Shown in pieces: positions 15,964-25,146 of a stretch of DNA of 64,000 nt (position 1 is the stretch's first letter; the number at the start of each line of letters is the position of its first letter). Below the pieces are notes generated by a model. That model had not been told where the DNA came from and searched no databases. It saw only the letters and a program-made list of their open reading frames with translations. The stretch comes from Bacteroidota bacterium. GTDB taxonomy: Bacteria > Bacteroidota > Bacteroidia > Bacteroidales > VadinHA17. The translations under genes were made by a program, and so were the position numbers. The DNA is taken from the NCBI GenBank assembly GCA_029564935.1, contig JAKQPD010000058.1, forward strand, positions 1-64,000, given 5' to 3'.

Positions 15964-17115
15964 ATGTCAGATTCTGCGAAATTAAGAGGAATATTATTTA
16001 TCCTGCTGACAGTAATATTTGCATTTGATTGTAATGCAGCTGCCACAGCAGACAGTGTAACGTTATTCACCCCCTACACCCGGATCACTGTACCTCCCGG
16101 GGAATCAATAAATTACAGTGTGGATGTGATTAATAACAGCAAAGATCTCCGGAACATGGAAATTACGGTTTCAGGGATACCCAGAAGCTGGAATTATACC
16201 CTTACCTCGGGGAGTTACAAGGTTGGCCAGATAGCAATAATGGGAGGCCAGAAGCAAACTCTTTCCTTAAAGGTGGATGTACCTCTGAATGTTAACAAAG
16301 GAAGTTACAGATTCACTGTTTCAGCCGGAGCCGAAACCTCACTTCCGCTGGTCGTTGTGGTGTCGGAGCAGGGTACTTTCGAGACCGAATTCACCACAAA
16401 GCAGTCGAATATGCAGGGTCATTCTGCATCGACTTTTACATTTACCGCGGAATTGCGGAACAGGACTGCAGAAAAGCAACTATATGCATTCAGGACCAAT
16501 GCCCCGAGGGGATGGAATGTTATCTTCAAACCGAATTATAACCAGGCCACCTCTGTGGAGATAGAGCCGGCCGGGACTGTTAATGTCACAATTGAGATTA
16601 AACCTCCTGTAAACATACAGGCCGGGACATACCAGATACCGGTTGTTGCCGGGACCAATGCAACATCTGCATCGCTGAACCTCGAGGTTGTGATAACCGG
16701 ATCGTTCAATATGGAGCTCACCACACCGACAGGTTTGTTAAGCACCGATATTACTGCCGGAGACGAGAGAAGGATTGAGCTTATGGTAAGAAATACCGGA
16801 TCATCCGGTCTGTCGGATGTGGAACTGACCTACTCGGCGCCTGTAAACTGGGATGTTGTATTTGATCCTAAAAAGATCGACAGGATTGAAGCAGGGAACA
16901 ATGCCACTGTTTTTGCAACGATAAAAGCTGACAGGAAGGCTATTGCCGGCGATTATGTGACTAATCTTGAGGCAAAGACACCTGAAGTGGCCGCCAAGGC
17001 AACATTCAGGATATCCGTCAAAACACCGATGCTTCTTGGCTGGATCGGAATATTTATAATTCTTGCTGCTCTTGGAAGCGTATATTATCTGTTCCGGAAA
17101 TACGGAAGGAGGTAA
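15964..17115 (+). CDS. NEW3-domain (COG1470-like) membrane-anchored exported protein
   Basis: The 383-residue protein has a signal peptide (about residues 1-28), three Ig-like beta-sandwich segments rich in Gly, Asn and Thr (for example YSVDVINNSKDLRNMEITVSGIP and NAPRGWNVIFKP), and a C-terminal span (LLGWIGIFIILAALGSVYYLF) before RKYGRR. This matches proteins with the NEW3 domain of alpha-galactosidase-associated type. It sits 2 bp upstream of an ATPase gene, whose GTG start follows GGAAGGAGG, and two genes upstream of an ABC-2 permease. The three form one operon. I infer an extracytoplasmic partner of the transporter, perhaps a binding or scaffold module. Confidence 0.82.
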   Translation: MSDSAKLRGILFILLTVIFAFDCNAAATADSVTLFTPYTRITVPPGESINYSVDVINNSKDLRNMEITVSGIPRSWNYTLTSGSYKVGQIAIMGGQKQTLSLKVDVPLNVNKGSYRFTVSAGAETSLPLVVVVSEQGTFETEFTTKQSNMQGHSASTFTFTAELRNRTAEKQLYAFRTNAPRGWNVIFKPNYNQATSVEIEPAGTVNVTIEIKPPVNIQAGTYQIPVVAGTNATSASLNLEVVITGSFNMELTTPTGLLSTDITAGDERRIELMVRNTGSSGLSDVELTYSAPVNWDVVFDPKKIDRIEAGNNATVFATIKADRKAIAGDYVTNLEAKTPEVAAKATFRISVKTPMLLGWIGIFIILAALGSVYYLFRKYGRR

Positions 17116-17117
17116 AC

Positions 17118-18092
17118 GTGGCTGAGAATATCATTGAACTTACTGATCTTACAAAGCAGTACGGATCGTTTACGGCTGTCGATCATCTTAACCTGAAGAT
17201 AGGCAGAGGAGAGATCTTTGGCCTTCTGGGTCCGAACGGCGCCGGAAAGACAACCACCATACTGATGATGCTGGGGCTTACTGATCCGACTTCGGGAACC
17301 GTCAGAGTTTGCGGTATTGACTCAACAACCCATCCTGTCGAGGTTAAAAGAAGGGTAGGGTACCTGCCTGAGAATGTCGGATTCTATGATGATCTGACAG
17401 GCCTCCAGAATCTTGTTTTTACTGGCCGGCTGAATAACCTGTCAGGAAGAGCGGCTACCGAAAAAGCCACAGAGCTCCTTGAAAAGGTCGGCATGTCGGA
17501 GAATTCAAATAAAAAGACAATAAAATATTCCCGTGGTATGCTGCAACGACTGGGTCTTGCAGACGTACTGATAAAAGATCCCGAGATAATCATTCTCGAC
17601 GAACCTACTCTTGGCATCGATCCCTCGGGTGTAAGGGAGTTTATGGACCTTATCGTATCTCTTAGCCGGGAACAGGGTATCACGGTATTATTCTGTTCGC
17701 ATCACCTTCACCAGGTACAACAGGTATGCGACCGTGTGGGGATATTTGTAAAAGGCAGGCTTATCGCTGAAGGAAATATCGGAACTTTGTCGGGGAACCT
17801 TTTTGCCGGCAGCCCATATATAATAGAAGTCGGCCTTGACAGTATTCCCGGGAATATATCAGGGCAGTTTTCCGAAGAAAATATGAGAGAACTTTTGAAA
17901 GATATTGAAGGGATCACAAAGGTCGAGAATAAGAACGGAAGGTTCATGATCGAATCTTTACGTAATTCAACCTCAGTAATCTCAAGGCGGATCGTTGAGG
18001 CTGGCGGAGGGTTGAATTTCCTGAACAAAAAAGAATACGGGCTTGATGATATTTACTACCGTTATTTTGAAGGAGGAGAAGGCCATGATTAG
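17118..18092 (+). CDS. ABC transporter ATP-binding protein
   Basis: The 324-residue cytoplasmic ATPase begins at a GTG with a strong ribosome site. Motifs are Walker A GLLGPNGAGKTT, signature YSRGMLQRLGLA (an SRGM variant of the LSGGQ motif), Walker B EIIILDEP and the switch SHHLHQV. A C-terminal ~90-residue domain follows. This is the ATPase form associated with ABC-2 type permeases, used for export or for membrane-protein and copper-type (NosF-like) systems. The permease gene overlaps it by 8 bp, so translation is coupled. The upstream NEW3-domain protein is part of the same unit. Confidence 0.93.
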   Translation: MAENIIELTDLTKQYGSFTAVDHLNLKIGRGEIFGLLGPNGAGKTTTILMMLGLTDPTSGTVRVCGIDSTTHPVEVKRRVGYLPENVGFYDDLTGLQNLVFTGRLNNLSGRAATEKATELLEKVGMSENSNKKTIKYSRGMLQRLGLADVLIKDPEIIILDEPTLGIDPSGVREFMDLIVSLSREQGITVLFCSHHLHQVQQVCDRVGIFVKGRLIAEGNIGTLSGNLFAGSPYIIEVGLDSIPGNISGQFSEENMRELLKDIEGITKVENKNGRFMIESLRNSTSVISRRIVEAGGGLNFLNKKEYGLDDIYYRYFEGGEGHD

Positions 18093-19125
18093 TACGGTAA
18101 CAGGTAAAAAGAAGACAGGATTTTCAGGATTCATTTCGAATCTTCTCATAAGGAAGAAACTTGGAACCGATGATGAAGTTGTACATCCTTTCAGGGTGAT
18201 CGTTTATAAGGAGATATCGGATCAGGTAAGCAGCTGGCGCTTCATAATACTGCTTATCATCATCGCACTTACATGTTTTGGTTCATTGTACACAGCACTT
18301 ACCAATATAGGAAGTGCGGTTAAACCGAATGATCCGGAGGGAACGTTTTTATTCCTAAAGCTCTATACAATTTCTGACGGAACCCTTCCATCCTTTTTTG
18401 TTTTTATAAGTTTTCTGGGCCCGCTTCTGGGAATAAGTCTGGGTTTTGATACGGTTAATTCAGAGCAGACCCGGGGTACTCTAAGCAGACTGATGTCACA
18501 GCCGATCCATCGTGATTATCTTATAAATGCAAAGTTCCTTGCAGCTCTTACTGTGATCAGTGTGCTTCTCTTTGCTCTCGGTTTTCTGGTGATGGGGCTT
18601 GGTATGATAATGACAGGACTGCCGCCCGCGCCGGAAGAATTCTGGCGGGTAGTGTTTTTTATTCTGGTGAGTATTATTTATGTTGCATTCTGGCTGAATC
18701 TGGCTATTCTCTTTTCTGTTGCCTTCCGTCAGCCTGCAACCTCGGCTCTGGCATGTATTGCAGTCTGGCTGTTCCTTACGGTTTTCTATAACATTATAGT
18801 AAATCTGATCGCCAAAGCTATTGCTCCTTCTGAGATGGCAACCACACATCAAGTATTCCGTTACCAGGAGATTATACTGACCCTGATGAGGATACTTCCT
18901 GGAGAGCTTTATACGGATGCAACAACTACCCTCCTTATGCCTTCGGTCAGGAGTCTCGGTCCGCTCACAATGGAGCAGATAGTAGGAACTATACCGGGTC
19001 CGCTTCCGCTTGGACAGAGCCTGTTGCTTGTATGGCCGCAGCTTACAGGACTTATCGCAGCTACTGTGCTCTGTTTCGTAATATCTTATATGTCGTTTAT
19101 GAGAAGGGAGATACGGTCGAGATAA
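18085..19125 (+). CDS. ABC-2-type transporter permease
   Basis: The start is taken at 18085, after an AGGAGG-type ribosome site and 8 bp inside the ATPase gene; the track start adds 14 codons. The 346-residue protein has six spans: an N-terminal span near residue 55, a paired region around GISLGFDTVNSEQTRGTLSRLMSQPI, which is characteristic of ABC-2 permeases, and a C-terminal span ending before RREIRSR. It pairs with the ATPase and NEW3 protein. Substrate unknown; NosY-like and gliding-related (Gld) exporters share this plan. Confidence 0.9.
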   Translation: MISTVTGKKKTGFSGFISNLLIRKKLGTDDEVVHPFRVIVYKEISDQVSSWRFIILLIIIALTCFGSLYTALTNIGSAVKPNDPEGTFLFLKLYTISDGTLPSFFVFISFLGPLLGISLGFDTVNSEQTRGTLSRLMSQPIHRDYLINAKFLAALTVISVLLFALGFLVMGLGMIMTGLPPAPEEFWRVVFFILVSIIYVAFWLNLAILFSVAFRQPATSALACIAVWLFLTVFYNIIVNLIAKAIAPSEMATTHQVFRYQEIILTLMRILPGELYTDATTTLLMPSVRSLGPLTMEQIVGTIPGPLPLGQSLLLVWPQLTGLIAATVLCFVISYMSFMRREIRSR

Positions 19126-19145
19126 TCTTCGTAACCGCTTTACTG

Positions 19146-19994
19146 TTAAACAGGTTCGACATGAATTGTTACCGTGAGATTCTCATATTCATCCGATAGT
19201 TTATCCTCGATCATATCACAATATTTATGTGCGTCGCCGACAGACTCACCTTCGGGGATTTCAACATGGATGTCGATGAATCTGTAATTACCTGCCACCC
19301 GGGTCCTGAGGTCATGATAATTTACACTCATCTGCTTAAGTTTTTTCTGGAGTACTTTTATTTCATCATCATTCCATGCTGTATCCAGCAGAGGCCGGAA
19401 GGCCTTCCTGAGGAGGGAGTAAGATTCATAAATTATAAGGCAGGCAACAAGTATGGCCACGACAGGATCGAGCCATTTAATACCTGTGATCATTATCAGT
19501 CCAAGGCCTGCTGCCACTCCCAGTGATGTATAAACATCTGTTTTGAGATGGAGTGCGTCGGCTTCAAGAGCTATTGATTTTGTCTCACGGGCTACTTTAT
19601 AAAGCCTGTGGGAGACAACAGAATTGACAATGGCGGATATCAGCATTACAATGGCGCCTACCCAGATTATTTCAAGTTCAAAAGGTTCTCCCGAAAGTTT
19701 TTTTATCGCCTCGGATATGATAAGGGCAGCAGCGATAAAAATCAGCAGGGCTTCAATGACCCCGGAAATATTTTCAACTTTTCCGTGACCATAAGGATGA
19801 CGTGTATCCGGAGGGTTGTCCGACACTCTCACGGAGAAGAAGGCTATCAAAGCTGCCAGCAGATCCATACCAGAGTGAATGGCTTCGGATATTATACTTA
19901 CCGAACCGCTTATTATTCCAACAGTCAGCTTCATAATTATTAAAAAAGTGTTCGAAGCTATCGAAAGGGTTGCCGTCCTTACTTTAGAGTTCAT
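19146..19994 (-). CDS. Cation diffusion facilitator family transporter
   Basis: The 282-residue antiporter has six membrane spans and a cytoplasmic C-terminal domain. Metal-site residues are visible in span II (HSGMDLLAALIAF, the HxxxD pattern) and span V (DALHLKTD, again HxxxD), which suggests a His-containing site of the Zn/Fe type. HPYGHGKVE is a conserved loop. Family members export Zn, Fe, Cd or Mn in exchange for protons. It converges with the ABC-2 permease gene and is transcribed alone. A TACCTTTG box (20016-20023) is a possible -7 element. Confidence 0.92.
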   Translation of the reverse strand: MNSKVRTATLSIASNTFLIIMKLTVGIISGSVSIISEAIHSGMDLLAALIAFFSVRVSDNPPDTRHPYGHGKVENISGVIEALLIFIAAALIISEAIKKLSGEPFELEIIWVGAIVMLISAIVNSVVSHRLYKVARETKSIALEADALHLKTDVYTSLGVAAGLGLIMITGIKWLDPVVAILVACLIIYESYSLLRKAFRPLLDTAWNDDEIKVLQKKLKQMSVNYHDLRTRVAGNYRFIDIHVEIPEGESVGDAHKYCDMIEDKLSDEYENLTVTIHVEPV

Positions 19995-20050
19995 CTAGAT
20001 CAAAATATGCAGCCTCAAAGGTAATCAGAAATTCAATGAGACATTGATAA

Positions 20051-21172
20051 TTATTTTAAATCGATCAGCTCATAATCCAGGGAGCCAAGTCCTATCTTAA
20101 CTGCATGTTCGATTCCGGCCTGCCAGTAGGTATCAGGATGTGAGATCCTGAATTTATCTTCCCCCCGGAGATCTTTATTATTATCGCTTTCGCGGATGCT
20201 GCTTCCGGCAAGGGCCGGAGCCGAATTGACCATATCGGTACAGGCTTTATCTAGAGCTACCGGGTCAAAGGAAGCTGCTAAACCAATATCTGGAACCAGG
20301 GGGTAATCATTTAAATCCCAGCAGTCACAATCGGGAGATACATCCATAATAAAGTTGATGTGAAATGAAGGTTTGTCCTTAACTGCGGCCAGGGCATATT
20401 CTGAAATCCTTTTACATGCGGTTTCTGAGGATTGCTTCCAGACAACCCTTGCCGCATCATACTGGCATACGGCAACACATTGCCCGCAACCGACACATTT
20501 CTTATAATCTATTCGCGCGATCTTGTCCTTACCTACTTTTATTGCATCGTGAGCACAGTATTTTTCACACATTTTACATCCAGTGCAATTCTTTTCATAT
20601 ATCCGGGGAGATGATCCTGAATGAAGATAAAGTTTACCACCCACCGAAGCACAACCCATCCCGAGATTCTTGAGCGCTCCTCCGAAACCTGTGAGCTCAT
20701 GGCCCTTGAAGTGATTCATTGAAATAATTATATCGGAATCAACAATTGCAGAGCCGATCTTTGCACTGGGTGTAAGTTCGGAATTGATCTCTACCTCATG
20801 GTATTCGGCGCCTCTCACACCGTCTGCTATTATCACGGGGCATCCTGTCACAAGCGGATTGTACCCATGTTCAAATGCTGCTTCAAGATGATCGGGAGCA
20901 TTTGACCGCCTCCCGCGATATAATGTATTGCAATCCGTAAGAAAGGGACTGGCACCCTTCGATCTCAGGAATTTAACGACCTGAGCTGCATAATCCGGAC
21001 GGATATATGCAAGATTACCAGGTTCTCCAAAATGGATCTTAATAGCCACAATTTTTTTATCGAATTCAATCTTCCCTATTCCGGCTTTTATAATGAGGTT
21101 TTCGAGTTTTTTGAGAAGATTATGTCCCGGCCTGGTCCTCAGGTTGGTAAAATATACTTGTGATTTTGTCAT
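20051..21172 (-). CDS. DUF362 protein with two [4Fe-4S] ferredoxin motifs
   Basis: The 373-residue product has the DUF362 layout: IKIHFGEPGN near residue 45, the FLTDCNTLYRGRRSNA block and a conserved KGHELTGFGGALKNLGMGC segment. A bacterial-type ferredoxin domain follows with two clusters, CTGCKMCEKYCAHD (about residue 200) and CVGCGQCVAVCQYD (about residue 228). No signal peptide is seen, so it is cytoplasmic. Family proteins are mostly uncharacterised iron-sulfur enzymes. A TATTTTTG box (21193-21200) may be its own -7 element within the ispH-DUF362 junction, 29 bp wide. Confidence 0.9.
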   Translation of the reverse strand: MTKSQVYFTNLRTRPGHNLLKKLENLIIKAGIGKIEFDKKIVAIKIHFGEPGNLAYIRPDYAAQVVKFLRSKGASPFLTDCNTLYRGRRSNAPDHLEAAFEHGYNPLVTGCPVIIADGVRGAEYHEVEINSELTPSAKIGSAIVDSDIIISMNHFKGHELTGFGGALKNLGMGCASVGGKLYLHSGSSPRIYEKNCTGCKMCEKYCAHDAIKVGKDKIARIDYKKCVGCGQCVAVCQYDAARVVWKQSSETACKRISEYALAAVKDKPSFHINFIMDVSPDCDCWDLNDYPLVPDIGLAASFDPVALDKACTDMVNSAPALAGSSIRESDNNKDLRGEDKFRISHPDTYWQAGIEHAVKIGLGSLDYELIDLK

Positions 21173-21201
21173 GATTTAATGAAAATAGAGCGCAAAAATA
21201 G

Positions 21202-22080
21202 TCAGAAATTTGATATCAGATTACGGATCTCTTCAATGAGCCATTTAGGTGTCGAAGTTGCTCCGCAGATACCGGCTGTTTTTCTTCCTTCAAACCATGA
21301 TCTCTCAATCTCTCCGGGTGAGGAAACAAAGTAAGTTTCGGGATTGACCATTTTACAAACATTATACAGGAGCTTTCCGTTTGAACTTTCTTTTCCGCTT
21401 ACGAAGATTATTATATCATGTTTTTTTGCAAAATCCCTCAGATGGGGCTCCCTTCCGGATACCTGTCCGCAAATTGTATTATGAACCTTAAGAAAATTAT
21501 CCGTATCGCTAATACCTGCACGCTTCATTCCTGTTCTGATCAGCTCCGCAATATTATCATAGCTGCTCCTGCTCATCGTGGTTTGCGAGAAGAGTGAAAC
21601 AGGTCCTGAAAAATCAATTTTTGAAAGGTCTTCCGGACCTGAAATGAGTATGGCTTCGTTGTTGGTCTGGCCCAGTAATCCGACAACTTCATCATGTCCC
21701 TGTTTGCCGTAAATCACTATCTGTCCTTTCTGATCCCTGATAGCGAGCCATGTATTTTTTATTCTTAACTGAAGTCTCTTAACGATCGGGCATGTGGCAT
21801 CAATTATTGTAATATTATTCTTTTCGGCAAGAAGATAAGTTGATGGAGGTTCCCCGTGAGCTCTTATAAGCAGGTTACAATCTTTCAGCTTTCCAAACTT
21901 TTCACGGTCTATAGTAATGAGGCCAAGCCCTGCAAGCCTGTTAACCTCCATATCATTATGGACGATTGGTCCGAGTGAATAAACTTTCTCGCCTTTAAGA
22001 AGAGCTTTTTCGGCGATCCCGACAGCATTCTGCACACCAAAGCAAAAACCGGATTTATCGTCAGTTTCGACTAACATCAA
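21202..22080 (-). CDS. ispH: 4-hydroxy-3-methylbut-2-enyl diphosphate reductase
   Basis: This is the last enzyme of the MEP pathway, a cytoplasmic [4Fe-4S] protein that makes isopentenyl and dimethylallyl diphosphate. The three cluster cysteines are visible in SGFCFGVQNA, IDATCPIVKR and NTICGQVSGRE; GSPR-like SGKESSNGKL and YFVSSPGEI are typical of the Bacteroidota clade. Length (292) fits. It overlaps the upstream cmk gene by 20 bp. A second Met directly follows the first. The gene order porQ-cmk-ispH suggests one transcript. Confidence 0.95.
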   Translation of the reverse strand: MMLVETDDKSGFCFGVQNAVGIAEKALLKGEKVYSLGPIVHNDMEVNRLAGLGLITIDREKFGKLKDCNLLIRAHGEPPSTYLLAEKNNITIIDATCPIVKRLQLRIKNTWLAIRDQKGQIVIYGKQGHDEVVGLLGQTNNEAILISGPEDLSKIDFSGPVSLFSQTTMSRSSYDNIAELIRTGMKRAGISDTDNFLKVHNTICGQVSGREPHLRDFAKKHDIIIFVSGKESSNGKLLYNVCKMVNPETYFVSSPGEIERSWFEGRKTAGICGATSTPKWLIEEIRNLISNF

Positions 22081-22762
22081 ACTTTTCCTCTATTATTTTT
22101 CGTACCCATTCCATCTGATCTTCAACAGTCATTCTGCTGTTGTCCAGAACCAGAGCATCATCAGCCCTGCGGAGCGGACTGATATCCCTGTTCTCATCAG
22201 TAATATCCCGGGCTATTATATTATTTCTGATCTCTTCAAAATTGATATCAATGCCTTTGCCTCTCAATTCGTCATATCTCCTTTTTGCCCTTATATCAAC
22301 CGAAGCTGTCATAAATATTTTAAGGTCGGCATCAGGAAAAACTACGGTGCCAATATCTCTTCCATCCATCACAATTCCTTTCAGCACACCTATCTGCCTT
22401 TGCAGTTCGACCATCCGTGAGCGAACCTGGTGGATCTGGCTTATCCGGCTTACATGTGAAGAAACGTTCATACCTCTTATTTGTTCTTCAACATTCTCGG
22501 AATTAAGGAAGGTCTCATATTCGCTGATGTCCGGGTTGTACACAAATTCTATATGAATATCCTTCAATTCACCAAGTATTCCTGGCATATTGAGCTCTTT
22601 ATCACCGATAAAACCTCTCCTTAAACAGTAAAGAGTAACAGCCCTGTACATTGCACCACTGTCGATATAAATATAATTCAGTTCCTTCGCAATTGCTTTT
22701 GCAAATGTACTCTTGCCGCACGAGGAATATCCGTCGATGGCTATAATCAGTTTTTTGTCCAT
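22061..22762 (-). CDS. cmk: Cytidylate kinase
   Basis: The 233-residue enzyme phosphorylates CMP and dCMP. It has a P-loop (GYSSCGKSTFAK, residues about 11-22), the family segment YIDSGAMYRAVTLY, the LID-like block VVFPDADLKIFMTAS, and RDITDENRDISPLRRADDA followed by LDNSRMTVEDQ, all specific to CMP kinases. It sits within the porQ-cmk-ispH group and overlaps both neighbours by 16 and 20 bp. A pyrimidine nucleotide role is secure. Confidence 0.95.
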   Translation of the reverse strand: MDKKLIIAIDGYSSCGKSTFAKAIAKELNYIYIDSGAMYRAVTLYCLRRGFIGDKELNMPGILGELKDIHIEFVYNPDISEYETFLNSENVEEQIRGMNVSSHVSRISQIHQVRSRMVELQRQIGVLKGIVMDGRDIGTVVFPDADLKIFMTASVDIRAKRRYDELRGKGIDINFEEIRNNIIARDITDENRDISPLRRADDALVLDNSRMTVEDQMEWVRKIIEEKFDVSRN

Positions 22763-23775
22763 AGTTTCCTGTATACCTTGTCAGTCTTAACTATCAGCGA
22801 AACATGATTTGATGATCCTGCAAGATGGTAGGATGCTCTTCCGAACTCTATATTCAGGATAGAAGTATTGATTCCGAACCCCCATGAAAATCCCACTGCA
22901 GAAGTCTTTGATTCAAGTTTCAGTTCACTTCTTCTCTGGTAATTATAACCTGCACTCATGTACAAGTTCTTATGCGGAATCATTTCCACGCCAGGGATCA
23001 TATGCCGGAGCATATTTTCAAAGAAGCCGGAATTATTGTTTCCATCTTCGGGATCATCATACATATGTGTAAGGTCGAATTTTTCAAGATGCCTGATGGC
23101 GAGGGAGAAGCGGAAAGGAGCGTGGGCAAGCTGCTGCGTCAGACCTGCCTGGATCTCAAAAGGCGGACTGAGCCTTTTTTCACCGGCATATGTGGTGACC
23201 TGAGCCCCAAGGTTTTTTATTACTAATCCTGCCGAAAAAAGGCCTGATGAAGTATGATAGTTCCCGCCGATATCAAATGCAAATCCGAATGATGTATATT
23301 TTTCGAGATGTGACAGAACAGGTTTGAAATTTATTCCGGCAGAGAAGTTATCATATATTTCATGTGACCAAATAACTGAGAAGGCATATTCAGATGCATG
23401 AAAGCTGCCGGTTATTACCCCTGAAGGGTCAGCTTCAGTGAAAGAACCGTAATTAAGATATGTAAGCCCGGCTGCAAAGTTGCCTGCTGAAGGATGTGAC
23501 AATGAGTACATTACCAGGCCGTAGTTGACTCCTGCGAAATAGTTCACATAGTTAAGTGCCAGCGACTTATCCATACTTTTTGTCAGAAGGGCAGGATTAT
23601 GCCATGACAGGTTCAGGTTATCGCTGCGGAGCGAAACGTTTGTCCCTCCGAGAGACGACACAAGCCCGGAATGGGTAAGATTAAGGAATTCATAAACATT
23701 ATCACCGCCTGTCTGAGCAGAGGAATCAAGTATCATTATACTTAAAATAAATATATATATGCTTTTTCTGCCCAT
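22747..23775 (-). CDS. porQ: Type IX secretion system protein PorQ
   Basis: The 342-residue protein has a signal peptide ending SSAQTGG, the N-terminal signature NVYEFLNLTHSGLVSSLGGTN, PALL and LALNYVNY, and a beta-strand-rich barrel region, all characteristic of PorQ. PorQ belongs to the surface-attachment part of type IX secretion. In the complex PorU-PorV-PorQ-PorZ it sits in the outer membrane. Its presence implies that the genome encodes a T9SS and its C-terminal-signal cargo. A TATATTTG box (23792-23799) lies 17 bp before the start codon. It overlaps cmk by 16 bp. Confidence 0.85.
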   Translation of the reverse strand: MGRKSIYIFILSIMILDSSAQTGGDNVYEFLNLTHSGLVSSLGGTNVSLRSDNLNLSWHNPALLTKSMDKSLALNYVNYFAGVNYGLVMYSLSHPSAGNFAAGLTYLNYGSFTEADPSGVITGSFHASEYAFSVIWSHEIYDNFSAGINFKPVLSHLEKYTSFGFAFDIGGNYHTSSGLFSAGLVIKNLGAQVTTYAGEKRLSPPFEIQAGLTQQLAHAPFRFSLAIRHLEKFDLTHMYDDPEDGNNNSGFFENMLRHMIPGVEMIPHKNLYMSAGYNYQRRSELKLESKTSAVGFSWGFGINTSILNIEFGRASYHLAGSSNHVSLIVKTDKVYRKLWTKN

Positions 23776-23869
23776 CTTTTAATATGCTGATCAAATATAG
23801 CAAGAATTAGTAAACGGAAGGCATCCGTAAATTAGTATTAATGAACATGATATCAGTCATCGGAAGTTA

Positions 23870-24793
23870 TCATGCGGTTTTTCCGGTAAGTATCATTGAT
23901 TCTCCGCTCTTTTTCGGACGGCCGTTTATCTGCGACATGAAGAGACCTGCGATCACGATTATCATCCCGGCAATATTCTGCATTGTCATTTCATCTCCCA
24001 GAACGATGAATGAAAAGAATGCTGTGAATATCGGGATACAATTAGTAAAAACATTGGCCCTGGATATTCCCATTTGTCTTACCGAATAAGCGAAAAGTAT
24101 GAAGGCGCCGCAGGAAGCGAACAGGGAAAGCTCGGCAACTGGTATAAGACTGCGGAATGTAATTGTAGTATCGGCTAAATGCCTGAGTTCAAATATAAGA
24201 AATAAGGGAAGAAAAAGAAGGGCCCCAATCATATTCTGAATATTGACAATATAAACAGGATCGTAGGATACAACGAGCCGGTTCAGGGTAAGATTATAGC
24301 CGACAGCTGAAAATACAGCAAACAAAAGCAGGATAATACCTCTGACATCGAACGACAGACTGCCGTCCTTATTAAAAATAAATACAAGTATCCCGATGAA
24401 AGATATTATAATACCCATGTAATTGATGATACGAAGTTTTTCCCTGTAAAGAAACCAGGCTCCCAAAGCTGCTATTACAGGTATTGTGGAGATAATTACC
24501 GAACCTGTTGTTGCGGAGACATATGTTAATCCGAAGCTTTCTCCAAGGAAATAAAGAAATGGCTCGAACAGCGCCAGAAGTAAAAATAACTTCCTGTCTT
24601 CCTTCCTTATTTTTATATGGCTCCCGGTAAGGGAAATAAACACATTCAGGATTATTATTGCAATAACAAGCCGGATGAATACAATTGTAAGAGGCCGGAA
24701 CGTTTCATTTGCCACCTTAAACCAAATGAAGGAAAATGACCAGAAGATCATTGAGAGTATTACTGCCCCGTATTTCACAAACAGATTTTTCAC
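23870..24793 (-). CDS. EamA-family (drug/metabolite) transporter
   Basis: The 307-residue protein has about ten membrane spans in two repeats. EamA signatures are visible in the first half (FWSFSFIWFKVA; RLVIAIIIL; FGLTYVSATTGSVIISTIPVIAALGAWFLYREKL) and the second (NCIPIFTAFFSFIVLGDEMTMQNIAGMIIVIAGLFM). Members export amino acids, nucleobases or other metabolites. The gene stands apart, convergent with nothing, and lies divergent to the etf operon across a 353-bp gap. The substrate cannot be judged. Confidence 0.9.
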   Translation of the reverse strand: MKNLFVKYGAVILSMIFWSFSFIWFKVANETFRPLTIVFIRLVIAIIILNVFISLTGSHIKIRKEDRKLFLLLALFEPFLYFLGESFGLTYVSATTGSVIISTIPVIAALGAWFLYREKLRIINYMGIIISFIGILVFIFNKDGSLSFDVRGIILLLFAVFSAVGYNLTLNRLVVSYDPVYIVNIQNMIGALLFLPLFLIFELRHLADTTITFRSLIPVAELSLFASCGAFILFAYSVRQMGISRANVFTNCIPIFTAFFSFIVLGDEMTMQNIAGMIIVIAGLFMSQINGRPKKSGESMILTGKTA

Positions 24794-25010
24794 AAAAAGA
24801 TCCGGATTAATTTTTCCGGCGGGTCGAATTTATAGCATAAAATTTAAATTATGCAGATATGGTGCTGTAAACTTACAAGAAATTTTGACGGATCATTATT
24901 TTTCGAATAGTACAATCTGTTTTCAATGATGATATATGTATATGCCATTAATTCAGGAGGTTATTTTAATATTATATATCGAATACATTTTAAACATCAT
25001 TTAACCGCGG

Positions 25011-25041
25011 TTTGTATGTGAATCATAAATTATTATATTTG
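25011..25041 (+). promoter_or_regulatory. Promoter of the etfBA operon; only signal in the 24794-25146 gap
   Basis: TTTG (25011-25014) is followed after exactly 19 bp by TATATTTG (25034-25041), an excellent match to the Bacteroidota consensus. The transcript would start near 25048 with a leader of about 100 nt before etfB. The rest of the 353-bp gap is AT-rich with no credible frame or palindrome. Confidence 0.7.
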
Positions 25042-25146
25042 CCGCCTCTGATATTATTATAACAGTTATGTGGTACGGATATGACAGTAATGGTTTTAAT
25101 TTGTATCACAGTATTATGATGATTTCTTAAACTCAGTCAAGATAAA

